From: Acidimicrobiaceae bacterium
GTDB taxonomy: Bacteria; Actinomycetota; Acidimicrobiia; Acidimicrobiales; Ilumatobacteraceae
Direction: 5' to 3'
NCBI GenBank assembly: GCA_947490975.1
Contig: CANLHV010000061.1
Span: forward strand, 1 to 7,179
Length of the DNA stretch: 7,179 nucleotides
Part shown: piece after piece, positions 1 through 6,471 of the stretch
Layout of the letters: the number at the start of each line of letters is the position of its first letter
Numbering within the stretch: position 1 is the stretch's first letter
Made by a program: the position numbers and the translations under genes
Notes under the pieces: generated by a model
Databases searched by the model: none
What the model saw: the letters and a program-made list of their open reading frames with translations, nothing else
What the model was told of the DNA's origin: nothing

Positions 1-138
1 ATCGGCAACTTTGACACGGGCATACCAAGTGAGTTTTTGTTGATGGCGCCATATTTAGTGACGCTCGTAGTTGTCGCCGGTTTTGTTGGTGCGAGTCGTG
101 CCCCGAAGGCCGCTGGCCAACCGTACGACGAGCAGTAA
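1..138 (+). CDS. ABC transporter permease, nucleoside/simple-sugar type, C-terminal end only
   Basis: An open frame enters from the left edge and gives 45 residues before TAA. It begins IGNFDTGIPSEFLLMAPYLV, continues as a hydrophobic membrane segment (about residues 13-31), and ends with a short polar tail, RAPKAAGQPYDEQ. The pattern 'P.EFLLM.PYL.TL' followed by 'R.P.A.G.PY' is the usual end of the inner-membrane permease subunits that work with BmpA-type lipoproteins and import nucleosides or simple sugars (YufQ/RnsD-like). The rest of the gene, and presumably its partner permease and ATPase, lie outside the window to the left. It converges with mogA, leaving 14 bases between the two stop codons. 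Family assignment rests on this short tail, so the exact substrate is open. Confidence 0.75.
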   Translation: MGNFDTGIPSEFLLMAPYLVTLVVVAGFVGASRAPKAAGQPYDEQ

Positions 139-152
139 AACTATTTAGCGAA

Positions 153-698
153 CTATTTGCCCTTAGGGCGAAAACCGACGAGACCGTTCGTTAGTTCGAG
201 ACGTGGACCGTTTATTAGATCAATGCAATAAGGCACTGCAGGCATTACTGCATCGAGACACTCGCTAATTGAGGATGGCTTGCCTGGCAAATTAATAATC
301 AGTGCACCACCTCTAATGCCGGCGGTTTGTCGCGACAAGATTGCGGTTGGCACAACCTTGAGCGAAGTTGCACGCATCAGTTCACCAAAACCAGGCATCA
401 TCTTTTCGCAAACTTGTTCGGTTGCCTCTGGTGTGACATCGCGAACTGCAGGGCCTGTGCCACCGGTCGTCACGATTAGACAACAATGTTCGGTGTCGGC
501 AAGTTCGCGCAACGCAGCGGCAACTAGTTCGACTTCGTCGGCAACTAGACGAGCAACGGGTTGCCAAGTGTTAGCGAGGTGTTTGGTGAAATATTCGTGA
601 ATCGCAGGGCCACCTAAATCTTTGTAAACGCCTGCAGAGGCACGATCAGAAACGGTGACGATGCCGATCTTTGCTGGCGAAGTCTTGTCGGCGGTCAC
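153..698 (-). CDS. mogA: Molybdopterin adenylyltransferase MogA
   Basis: 181-residue cytoplasmic enzyme that adenylates molybdopterin with ATP, the step before molybdate insertion in molybdenum cofactor synthesis. It matches MogA along its whole length: SDRAS at 17-21, the nucleotide/pterin loop TTGGTGPA at 77-84 followed by RDVTPE with Asp87, MPGFGE..R at 101-109, PTAILSRQ at 117-124, LPGKP at 137-141 and PYCIDLINGP at 156-165. Asp54 (in ADE) and Asp87 line up with the two functional aspartates of E. coli MogA. The protein is slightly shorter than the 195-residue E. coli form because a loop before PYC is missing. The start is GTG, with no clear ribosome binding site. It begins 7 bases after the sulfotransferase stop on the same strand, so it is probably the last gene of that operon and may depend on translational coupling. 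No other molybdenum cofactor gene is in the window. MoaB is the closest alternative, but MogA fits better. Confidence 0.93.
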   Translation of the reverse strand: MTADKTSPAKIGIVTVSDRASAGVYKDLGGPAIHEYFTKHLANTWQPVARLVADEVELVAAALRELADTEHCCLIVTTGGTGPAVRDVTPEATEQVCEKMMPGFGELMRATSLKVVPTAILSRQTAGIRGGALIINLPGKPSSISECLDAVMPAVPYCIDLINGPRLELTNGLVGFRPKGK

Positions 699-705
699 TA
701 GTTAG

Positions 706-1665
706 TTACCAGAAAAGATTTTGTGGGTCGTTATATTTTTTGCCACGCGATATTTTGCGCACCATTGATTTATAAATTTGGCGCCAGCCGAAGCGAAAAC
801 CCGTGAGCGAGCGGGCTGTGAACGAAATTGACCGCAGTCTTTCGATTGATTCGCGCAAACTTCGCAGCATTGCAGTTTCAGTTGCGGTGAGAACTAGCGG
901 CTCGGTGCTTGCAGGAAACGCGCGGGTGGCGAAACCGAAAGTCTGATAATCCATTTCGTAAACCGCTTGCAATCGGTTGGCTGCATGTTGGTCGCAAACT
1001 TGGTCGAGTTTGATGCCAAAGCCTGCATTGTGTCGCTCGAGCGAAAGTGATGTGCCGGCGCGTCGGTTGACTTCATCGACCAAGCGCTGCATCTCGGCTG
1101 GCTGTTCGACTCGTGCGACCATGTTGTAGTTGAACTTGTCAGGGTGCACGATATGTGCCTGCGGCAAGAAGTGATGGTCGGTCATGAATTCATCGGTTTG
1201 TTCTGAGATCATTTTTGCGAAATGCGCAAAGCTTGCGGTGACGTTGATGTGACCGTCGACCATTTGGTCTTGACAAAGCTCGTTGACTATGTCTGGCGTG
1301 CCTGGTGCTCGAGAGAAAATGCGGTTCTCCCAAGCCGAGTAAGCGCGAGCAAGTGGGTCACGAGTTGCGTAAACACGCAACCACTCAGGCGAGTTCAAGA
1401 TCTCGTCTACTTCGGATGCGCTCATATCGATGAGTTTTGTCAAGCCGCTGATGCCGATGTCGTGAATTGTTTGCGAACGCGCAATGTGCGGTGCGATGAG
1501 TTGATCGAGCCGCGCTTGATTATAAGTGCCACTCGCTTTGGCTAGAAGAGTCTTGATGCTGCTGCAGGCAACTTTGGTAGTCGGGCAATACATCACTTTG
1601 AGTTTCGGTGCAACAAGCAAAAAGCCGGCGTATGGCTTTAACGGAAAATCTTTCTCACTTACCAT
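706..1665 (-). CDS. PAPS-dependent sulfotransferase, family 2 (HNK-1/carbohydrate sulfotransferase-like)
   Basis: 319 residues. Such enzymes move a sulfuryl group from PAPS to a hydroxyl or amine, often on a sugar. The PAPS 5'-phosphosulfate loop is visible as CPTTKVACSSIK at 27-38, close to the 'CP.PKVA.T..K' pattern of chondroitin/HNK-1 sulfotransferases. The 3'-phosphate site is RDPLARAYSAWENRIF at 102-117, with Arg102 and Ser110 as likely phosphate contacts. HFLPQAHIV at 165-173 and YEMDYQTFGF at 236-245 match later family landmarks. There is no signal peptide or membrane anchor, so it probably acts in the cytoplasm, unlike the Golgi relatives. About 60 residues follow the catalytic domain and end in a basic stretch (KSMVRKISRGKK, 299-310), perhaps for membrane or acceptor contact. 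The ATG start has no obvious ribosome binding site and lies 16 bases after the cysC stop. Direct linkage to cysDNC strongly supports PAPS as donor. The acceptor is unknown. Confidence 0.85.
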   Translation of the reverse strand: MVSEKDFPLKPYAGFLLVAPKLKVMYCPTTKVACSSIKTLLAKASGTYNQARLDQLIAPHIARSQTIHDIGISGLTKLIDMSASEVDEILNSPEWLRVYATRDPLARAYSAWENRIFSRAPGTPDIVNELCQDQMVDGHINVTASFAHFAKMISEQTDEFMTDHHFLPQAHIVHPDKFNYNMVARVEQPAEMQRLVDEVNRRAGTSLSLERHNAGFGIKLDQVCDQHAANRLQAVYEMDYQTFGFATRAFPASTEPLVLTATETAMLRSLRESIERLRSISFTARSLTGFRFGWRQIYKSMVRKISRGKKYNDPQNLFW

Positions 1666-1681
1666 TGTGGCGAGTTCAATC

Positions 1682-2278
1682 TCATTTGCCGGCTTTGGTT
1701 AACAGCTTCGCCATGATCATTGCGACCGATTGTTCAAGCGTCTCGTTGTTCGCGCCAACAATTATCTCGGGTGACGTTGGTGGTTCGTAAACGCTGTCGA
1801 CACCGCTGAGACCAGACATTTCGCCACTACGCACTTTGCTATAAAGGCCCTTTGTATCGCGGCGCTCGCATTCTTCAATTGGTGTGGCGACGTGCACTTC
1901 GACAAACGCAAGTTCGTTATCGCGATGAATTTTTCTGGCGTGTTCGCGCGATGCGATGAACGGCGAGATGATCGGCACGATGGCGACGATGCCTGCATCG
2001 GCAAACAAGCATGCGACCTCAGCAACTCGGCGAATGTTTTCGGCTCGGTCATCGTCTGAGTAGCCGAGCCCTGCGCTAAGACCGTGACGCAGGTTGTCGG
2101 CATCGAGAATGTAGGCAAGTCGACTCGTGTTCAAAAGTTCGCGGGCGAGTTCGTTGGCGATCGTTGACTTGCCTGAGCCAGAGAGCCCAGTCAGCCAGAC
2201 AGTTGCCCCAGAAAGGCCGTGTTTGTTCCAGCGTTGCGTACGACTGACTAGTGGTTCGTGCCAGACAGGTTTAGACAT
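1682..2278 (-). CDS. cysC: Adenylylsulfate (APS) kinase CysC
   Basis: 198 residues, the normal length of a stand-alone APS kinase, which phosphorylates APS at the 3' position with ATP to give PAPS. The N-terminal VWH (5-7) is typical of free-standing CysC. Walker A is GLSGSGKST at 31-39. The APS-binding region is DADNLRHGLS at 59-68 (DGDNVRHGL is commoner) and GYSDDDRAENIRR at 72-84. ISPF at 104-107 contains the conserved serine, and the lid region contains CERRDTKGLYSKVRSGE at 137-153 and GVDSVYEPP at 159-167. All elements of an active enzyme are present. It starts with ATG, 42 bases after the cysN stop and, unusually, in the same reading frame as cysN. The sulfotransferase begins 16 bases downstream, so product and consumer are encoded together. 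Confidence 0.96.
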   Translation of the reverse strand: MSKPVWHEPLVSRTQRWNKHGLSGATVWLTGLSGSGKSTIANELARELLNTSRLAYILDADNLRHGLSAGLGYSDDDRAENIRRVAEVACLFADAGIVAIVPIISPFIASREHARKIHRDNELAFVEVHVATPIEECERRDTKGLYSKVRSGEMSGLSGVDSVYEPPTSPEIIVGANNETLEQSVAMIMAKLLTKAGK

Positions 2279-2320
2279 TGCATTTGCCCATGGGTGTCTA
2301 TGAGTTTAGGCGCTGGAGGT

Positions 2321-3577
2321 TTATGAGCGAGGCGAGAGCAACATGCCAGCAGCAGCAGTTTGGCCCGTCGCTTCGTCAATAAGAATGAATGAACCCGTTG
2401 TGCGGTTCTGGTGATAATCGTCGAAAAACAATGGGCTTGTCGTATGCAAAGTAACACGACCGATTTCGTTGAATTTCAAATCTTTAATGCCTGTCTCGCG
2501 ATGCAGGTTTGAAATGTCTAAGCGATAGAGGACATTTGAAACTTTGCCGCGAGCAAGTTTCGTGGTGTGTTTGAGTGAATAAATCTTGTCGATTTGTAAT
2601 GGCGATGCGTCGTCCATCCAACACAGCATCGCTTCGAGTTCTTGCGATGATCGGGGTCGGTTGTTTGGTCGACAAATCATGTCGCCTCGCGTGATTGACA
2701 AGTCGTCGGCAAGCAAAATTGTTACTGCTTGGCCCGGTTCGGCTTGCGTAAGTGCGCCATCAGGTGAATCAATGCTGGTGATCGTGCTTGTCAAACCTGA
2801 CGGCAAAACCATGATGTCATCACCAACGCGCAAAACGCCGCCGGCAACACGGCCTGCATAGCCGCGATAGTCGGGGTTGTCTGCGCGTTGTGGGCGAATG
2901 ACAAACTGCACCGGAAAGCGAGTGTCGATTCTGTTTTCGTCGCTCGCTGTGTAAACGTTTTCAAGGTGATGCAACAGCGTCGGGCCTTCGAACCAAGGCA
3001 TGTTGGCTGAACGACTGACGACATTGTCGCCAGCGAGTGCACTGATCGGCAAGAAAGTTACGTCGCGCAAGTCGAGACGCGAGGCGAAATTTTCGAACTC
3101 GTCACGTATTCGATTGAAAACTTCGTTGTCGTAGTCGACGAGGTCCATTTTGTTGACACAGATAACAAGGTGCGGCACACCAAGTAACGAAACAAGCAAA
3201 CTATGGCGCCGTGTTTGTTCGACAACGCCAGTGCGGGCATCGACAAGCACGATTGCCAAATCGGCATTTGATGCGCCCGTGATCATGTTGCGCGTGTATT
3301 GAATATGTCCAGGGCAGTCAGCGATGATGAAACTGCGTTTTGGTGTAGCGAAGTATCGATAGGCGACATCAATTGTGATGCCCTGCTCGCGTTCGGCGCG
3401 CAAACCATCGGTCAACAACGACAAGTCGACATAGTCGTCACCTCGACGCTTGCTAACGGCTTCAATGTGCTCGAGTTGATCTTCGAAAATGCTCTTCGAG
3501 TCGTAAAGCAGACGACCGATCAAAGTTGACTTGCCGTCGTCAACTGAGCCAACAGTTGCAAAATGTAGGCGTTGCAT
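2321..3577 (-). CDS. cysN: Sulfate adenylyltransferase large subunit (GTPase) CysN
   Basis: 418 residues, an EF-Tu-like GTPase that pairs with CysD and uses GTP hydrolysis to drive sulfate plus ATP to APS. The GTPase motifs are intact: G1 GSVDDGKST at 10-18 (the CysN version of the P-loop), switch region GITIDVAYRYF at 66-76, G3 DCPGH at 87-91, G4 NKMD at 142-145 and G5 SAL at 179-181. The two beta-barrel domains follow, with FPVQFVIRP at 221-229 and YRGYAGRVAGG at 237-247. The protein ends without a fused APS kinase, which is encoded separately just downstream. Its ATG overlaps the cysD stop by one base (TGATG on the minus strand), so the two subunits are probably translationally coupled and made in step. 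Neither partner shows damage. Confidence 0.97.
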   Translation of the reverse strand: MQRLHFATVGSVDDGKSTLIGRLLYDSKSIFEDQLEHIEAVSKRRGDDYVDLSLLTDGLRAEREQGITIDVAYRYFATPKRSFIIADCPGHIQYTRNMITGASNADLAIVLVDARTGVVEQTRRHSLLVSLLGVPHLVICVNKMDLVDYDNEVFNRIRDEFENFASRLDLRDVTFLPISALAGDNVVSRSANMPWFEGPTLLHHLENVYTASDENRIDTRFPVQFVIRPQRADNPDYRGYAGRVAGGVLRVGDDIMVLPSGLTSTITSIDSPDGALTQAEPGQAVTILLADDLSITRGDMICRPNNRPRSSQELEAMLCWMDDASPLQIDKIYSLKHTTKLARGKVSNVLYRLDISNLHRETGIKDLKFNEIGRVTLHTTSPLFFDDYHQNRTTGSFILIDEATGQTAAAGMLLSPRS

Positions 3578-4524
3578 CAGAAGTAGCCCAACTTCTTGCG
3601 GTCTTCCATGCCGGCCTCAGAAATGCGATCATCGGCACGAGTGGCGCCACGTTCTGTGATTCGCGCAACTGACGTTTCAGCGATAACTTGCTCGATGGTC
3701 GTCGCTGATGACTCGATCGCGGCTGTGCATGTGGCGTCGCCAACAGTGCGAAAGCGAACGAGTTCTTCGCTAACAGTTTCGCCGTCTTCGGGTTTCAAGA
3801 ACGGTGACACCGCCATCCACATGTTGTCGCGGCGAAAAACTTGGCGACGGTGCGCGTAATAGATGCTTGGCAGATCGATGTTTAAGTCGCTGATGAATTG
3901 CCAGATATCTAGTTCGGTCCAGTTTGAAATTGGAAAAATTCTGAAGTGTTCGCCCGGTTTGTGGCGGCCATTGTAGATTCCCCAAAGTTCTGGTCGCTGA
4001 GTTTTTGGGTCCCACTGACCGAATGCGTCGCGATGCGAATAGACGCGTTCTTTTGCGCGGGCACGCTCTTCGTCGCGCCGCGCGCCGCCAAACACGGCGT
4101 CAAATTTGTGCTCTTTAATTGAGTCGAGCAGCGTGACGGTTTGTAGCGGATTGCGACTCGCACGTGGTCCGGTTGCATCTTGAATTCGACCCGCATCTAT
4201 CGAGGCTTGCACTGAACCGATGATTAGTTGCACGTCTAAGTCGCGCACGGCACGGTCACGAAACTCGATGACCTCAGAAAAGTTGTGACCCGTGTCGATG
4301 TGCATCACCGGAAACGGCACACGAGCCGGGCTGAATGCGCGCACAGCAAGGTGCAACATGACGACTGAATCTTTGCCACCCGAGAACAACATCACCGGGC
4401 GTTCGAATTCGGCGGCGACTTCGCGAATGATCGTGACCGATTCGTCAATCAGGCTGCGCAATGCTGATTTCACCTTATTAAGACTAGGGCTTTGGCGACA
4501 GCCGAAATAGTCACGTAATTGCAT
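3577..4524 (-). CDS. cysD: Sulfate adenylyltransferase small subunit CysD
   Basis: 315 residues as drawn. This is the catalytic PP-loop ATPase subunit of bacterial ATP sulfurylase, forming APS and pyrophosphate with CysN. The PP-loop is SGGKDS at 48-53. HIDTGHNF (75-82), FGGARRDEERARAKER (145-160), RPELW (177-181), FPISNWTELDIW (197-208), RFRTVGDATCTA (257-268), ERGATRADDR (291-300) and the C-terminal KKLGYF are all standard for CysD. The 'GHNF' and 'VGDATCTA' wording resembles actinobacterial and related CysD rather than the E. coli form. The first gene of the minus-strand operon, it faces the phosphatase gene across a short divergent region. The start is uncertain: the ATG at 4524 has no ribosome binding site, while an in-frame GTG at 4473 (codon 18) would give 298 residues, nearer the usual length, and sits 7 bases behind a TAGTCT box. 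Confidence 0.96.
   Translation of the reverse strand: MQLRDYFGCRQSPSLNKVKSALRSLIDESVTIIREVAAEFERPVMLFSGGKDSVVMLHLAVRAFSPARVPFPVMHIDTGHNFSEVIEFRDRAVRDLDVQLIIGSVQASIDAGRIQDATGPRASRNPLQTVTLLDSIKEHKFDAVFGGARRDEERARAKERVYSHRDAFGQWDPKTQRPELWGIYNGRHKPGEHFRIFPISNWTELDIWQFISDLNIDLPSIYYAHRRQVFRRDNMWMAVSPFLKPEDGETVSEELVRFRTVGDATCTAAIESSATTIEQVIAETSVARITERGATRADDRISEAGMEDRKKLGYF
4481..4486 (-). promoter_or_regulatory. Candidate -10 box for a leaderless cysD transcript
   Basis: On the minus strand this reads TAGTCT, fitting the TANNNT pattern of extended actinobacterial -10 elements. Seven bases (TAATAAG) separate it from an in-frame GTG at 4473-4471, the distance expected if transcription starts on the G of that codon. 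There is no good -35 and the box also lies inside the longer cysD reading, so it may be chance. Confidence 0.25.
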
Positions 4525-4599
4525 TAGTCACAGCGCAGATGCCCGTTAAAGCGACTCGGTAAACGACTAGGGCAATTAGTGTGGCGAGAGAGGAAATTC
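4525..4599. promoter_or_regulatory. Divergent promoter region between cysD and the cysQ-like gene
   Basis: The two operons start back to back here with no gene between them, so both promoters must lie in or overlap this short stretch. Visible structure is limited. TAGTCAC occurs at 4525-4531 and again at 4508-4514 inside cysD, 17 bases apart. A spaced inverted pair, CGTT (4544-4547) and AACG (4562-4565), sits within a wider GCCC/GGGC pair (4541-4544 and 4570-4573). TAGTGT at 4577-4582 is a possible -10 box for the + strand operon. None of these is strong enough to name a regulator, but the arrangement would allow a single factor to control PAPS making and PAP removal together. Confidence 0.45.
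4586..4594 (+). promoter_or_regulatory. Ribosome binding site deciding the cysQ-like start
   Basis: The purine run GAGAGAGGA contains the Shine-Dalgarno core GAGG and ends 5 bases before GTG at 4600. It is the only clear Shine-Dalgarno sequence in the window and argues for the GTG at 4600 over the upstream in-frame GTG at 4579, which lacks one. Confidence 0.65.
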
Positions 4600-5370
4600 G
4601 TGTCACGACTTACAAAAACAAGTTCAAATCAAGAAATTTTGGCGGTGCTCAACGAGACGGCTGATGCCGTTGGCCAAGTTCTGCGCGCGAACAAAGATTG
4701 GTCGTTGTCAGGTTTGCGCGACACACAATATGCAATTGACTTGCGAGCCGACGCCGCTGCGCTCGAAGTGTTGACGAGTGCTGGTGTTGCAGTTTTATCT
4801 GAAGAAAGTGAATTCACTGGCGTGTTCGCTGATGATGGTCTTTGTGTCGTGATGGATCCTCTTGATGGGTCGACAAATGCCAGCCGCGGTGTGCAATGGT
4901 TTGCCACCGCGTTGTGCGCAATCGACAAAGACGGCATGCGCGCTGGTCTTGTTGTTAATCAAGCGAACGGTCACGACCGCTATTGGGCGACTGCTGGCGG
5001 CGGTGCGTTTCACAATGGGGTTGCGATGCGGCCGAGCGGTTGTGTTGAGTTGCGCGAGGCGGTTGTTGGTATCTCGGGTATTCCAAAACAGCGACCGAAG
5101 TGGGGACAGTTTCGTGCGCTCGGTGCAGCCGCACTCGATATTTGTTTGGTCGCTGACGGTGTGATCGATGCGTGGATTGATTTCAACACGCACGGTGTGT
5201 GGGATTATTTAGCGAGCGCGTTAATTTGCCAAGAGGCGGGTGCACTTATCGTCGAGCATCAAGATCGCAGTTTGGTCGTGCATGAACACGGCCAACGTCG
5301 CACGCCGATTGCTGCTGCCACTTCTGAGTTGCTCGCTAGTGTTCGCCAAGTTCGCGCACAACAAAACTAA
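4600..5370 (+). CDS. cysQ: Inositol monophosphatase-family enzyme, probable 3'(2'),5'-bisphosphate nucleotidase CysQ
   Basis: 256 residues from GTG at 4600 (an upstream GTG at 4579 would add 7). The fold is the lithium-sensitive, Mg-dependent phosphatase family. Metal site 1 residues are in SEESE at 67-71 and DPLDGSTN at 86-93 (Asp86 and Asp89). The third metal aspartate is in VWDYLA (Asp202), with the preceding family stretch LGAAALDICLVADGVIDAW at 175-193. All metal ligands are present, so it should be active. The family covers inositol phosphatase, fructose bisphosphatase, histidinol phosphatase and CysQ, which sequence motifs alone do not separate here. I favour CysQ, which turns the sulfotransferase by-product PAP into AMP, because the gene stands divergently next to cysDNC and a sulfotransferase. 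The nhaA-like gene starts on the base after its stop, implying shared transcription. Confidence 0.78.
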   Translation: MSRLTKTSSNQEILAVLNETADAVGQVLRANKDWSLSGLRDTQYAIDLRADAAALEVLTSAGVAVLSEESEFTGVFADDGLCVVMDPLDGSTNASRGVQWFATALCAIDKDGMRAGLVVNQANGHDRYWATAGGGAFHNGVAMRPSGCVELREAVVGISGIPKQRPKWGQFRALGAAALDICLVADGVIDAWIDFNTHGVWDYLASALICQEAGALIVEHQDRSLVVHEHGQRRTPIAAATSELLASVRQVRAQQN

Positions 5371-6465
5371 ATGATGCGCAAGTCTTATAGCCCGGCAGTG
5401 TTTTTAGAGCGGTTTGTTGCACTCGAAGTGCGCGCCGCGGGGTTAATTTTCGGCGCTGCTGTTTTCGGCGTCTTGCTTGCAACATTCGGTGACTTTTATG
5501 TTCACAACAGTTTCACTGAGTTGATCAGCGAAATCGCAATTGGCGGTTTCTTTTTGCTTGTGGGTCTCGAATTGCGGCGCGAATTTGCCAGCGGCACGTT
5601 GTCGGGTTCGACACTGAAAGTCGCTCTAGCAGCAACAGTGGGTGGCATGGCTGTGCCAGCGTTTATTTTTGTCTCGTTCGCACCTGAAGCCGCGCGCAAC
5701 GGGTGGGTAGCAGTGGTCGCGACCGATATCGCGTTGGCATCTGCGGTTACCGCGCTCGGCGGTTTTCGCCGTGAGTTGCGCGCACTCTTGCTAACGGTGG
5801 CGGTGCTCGACGATCTAGGCGGTGTATTGGCCCTAGCGACCACTGGTAAGAGCCCAAAACTTTTGTTCATTGCCGCAGTTGTAGTGGTCGTCACATTTTT
5901 TGCTTGGTCGATTCGTAAATTTAACTTTGGTGTGTTCTACACGTTGGGCACGACAGCACTTGTCGTGTGGCTGATGCTTCAAGCAGGGATGCACCCTTCG
6001 CTCGGTGCTTTCGCAGTTGGTTTCGTCGTGCCACATTTCGACCCAGATAATCCCTCAGTGGCCGAACGCACTGAAGAAGCGATCCACCCATATGTGGCGG
6101 CAATTTTCTTGCCGGTATTTGTGTTTTTGCACACGTTGATACCGGTGCGCATACCTGATGGCGCGCCGGCAAATTTGATTGTCGTCACGATTGCTGCGAT
6201 CGTCATAGGAAAGACATTAGGTATTGGTGTGGTTCTCACTTTGACGCGCAAGATGTCCAATATTTCAATTTTTGAGGCGCTCGCAGTTGGCTTTGCTGCG
6301 GCTGCTGCATTGACGGTTGCATTGATCGGTGTTGACGCGACTCTTGCCGATTCGATTTATGAGCAAGTAGTTGGGCTCGGCGTGCTTGGCGCAACGGCGA
6401 TCGCTGTTGTGCTTGGTGTCGTCGCTGGTCGCCTCGCAAAAGCTGAGCGTCGCGAACTACCTTAA
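5371..6465 (+). CDS. nhaA: NhaA-family Na+/H+ antiporter, divergent
   Basis: 364 residues, almost entirely hydrophobic, with about 11-12 membrane segments. NhaA exports Na+ or Li+ in exchange for protons across the inner membrane. Key positions of E. coli NhaA are kept: FFLLVGLELRREF at 60-72, Asp119 in ATDIAL (E. coli Asp133), the ion-binding pair Asp147-Asp148 in VLDDLGG (Asp163/164), His208 in GMHPSLGA (His225, pH response), Glu235 and His239 near HPYVA (Glu252/His256), and Lys281 in IGKTLGI (Lys300). It departs from the family in the penultimate helix, where GIGFTMSIFI is replaced by VGFAAAAALTVALI (306-319), and at the end of the segment near 255, where the usual FANAGV is FLHTLI. It starts with ATG immediately after the preceding TAA; ATG at 5374 is an alternative. 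No ribosome binding site is evident, so expression is probably coupled to the phosphatase gene. Confidence 0.9.
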   Translation: MMRKSYSPAVFLERFVALEVRAAGLIFGAAVFGVLLATFGDFYVHNSFTELISEIAIGGFFLLVGLELRREFASGTLSGSTLKVALAATVGGMAVPAFIFVSFAPEAARNGWVAVVATDIALASAVTALGGFRRELRALLLTVAVLDDLGGVLALATTGKSPKLLFIAAVVVVVTFFAWSIRKFNFGVFYTLGTTALVVWLMLQAGMHPSLGAFAVGFVVPHFDPDNPSVAERTEEAIHPYVAAIFLPVFVFLHTLIPVRIPDGAPANLIVVTIAAIVIGKTLGIGVVLTLTRKMSNISIFEALAVGFAAAAALTVALIGVDATLADSIYEQVVGLGVLGATAIAVVLGVVAGRLAKAERRELP

Positions 6466-6471
6466 TTACAG

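Noticed and set aside
159..169. Perfect small palindrome GCCCTTAGGGC between the converging permease and mogA ends, considered as a bidirectional terminator.
   Set aside because: The stem is only four base pairs with a three-base loop, lies inside the last codons of mogA, and has no adequate T-run on either side.
2321..3577. CysN as a truncated bifunctional CysNC or as elongation factor Tu.
   Set aside because: The P-loop wording GSVDDGKSTLIGRLL and the partner cysD identify CysN, and the C-terminal barrel is complete; a separate full-length APS kinase follows.
4579..4602. Longer start of the phosphatase gene at GTG 4579.
   Set aside because: It has no ribosome binding site, whereas GTG at 4600 follows GAGAGAGGA at good spacing; the extra seven residues (MWRERKF) look like translated leader.
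4795..5193. 132-codon open frame on the minus strand opposite the phosphatase gene.
   Set aside because: It is antisense to a gene with clear catalytic motifs, its protein has no recognisable motif, and its composition is that of a shadow frame.
5502..5894. 130-codon minus-strand open frame opposite the antiporter gene, rich in Thr, Ala and Ser.
   Set aside because: Complement of a hydrophobic membrane protein gene; the low-complexity composition is the expected by-product of valine- and alanine-rich codons on the other strand.
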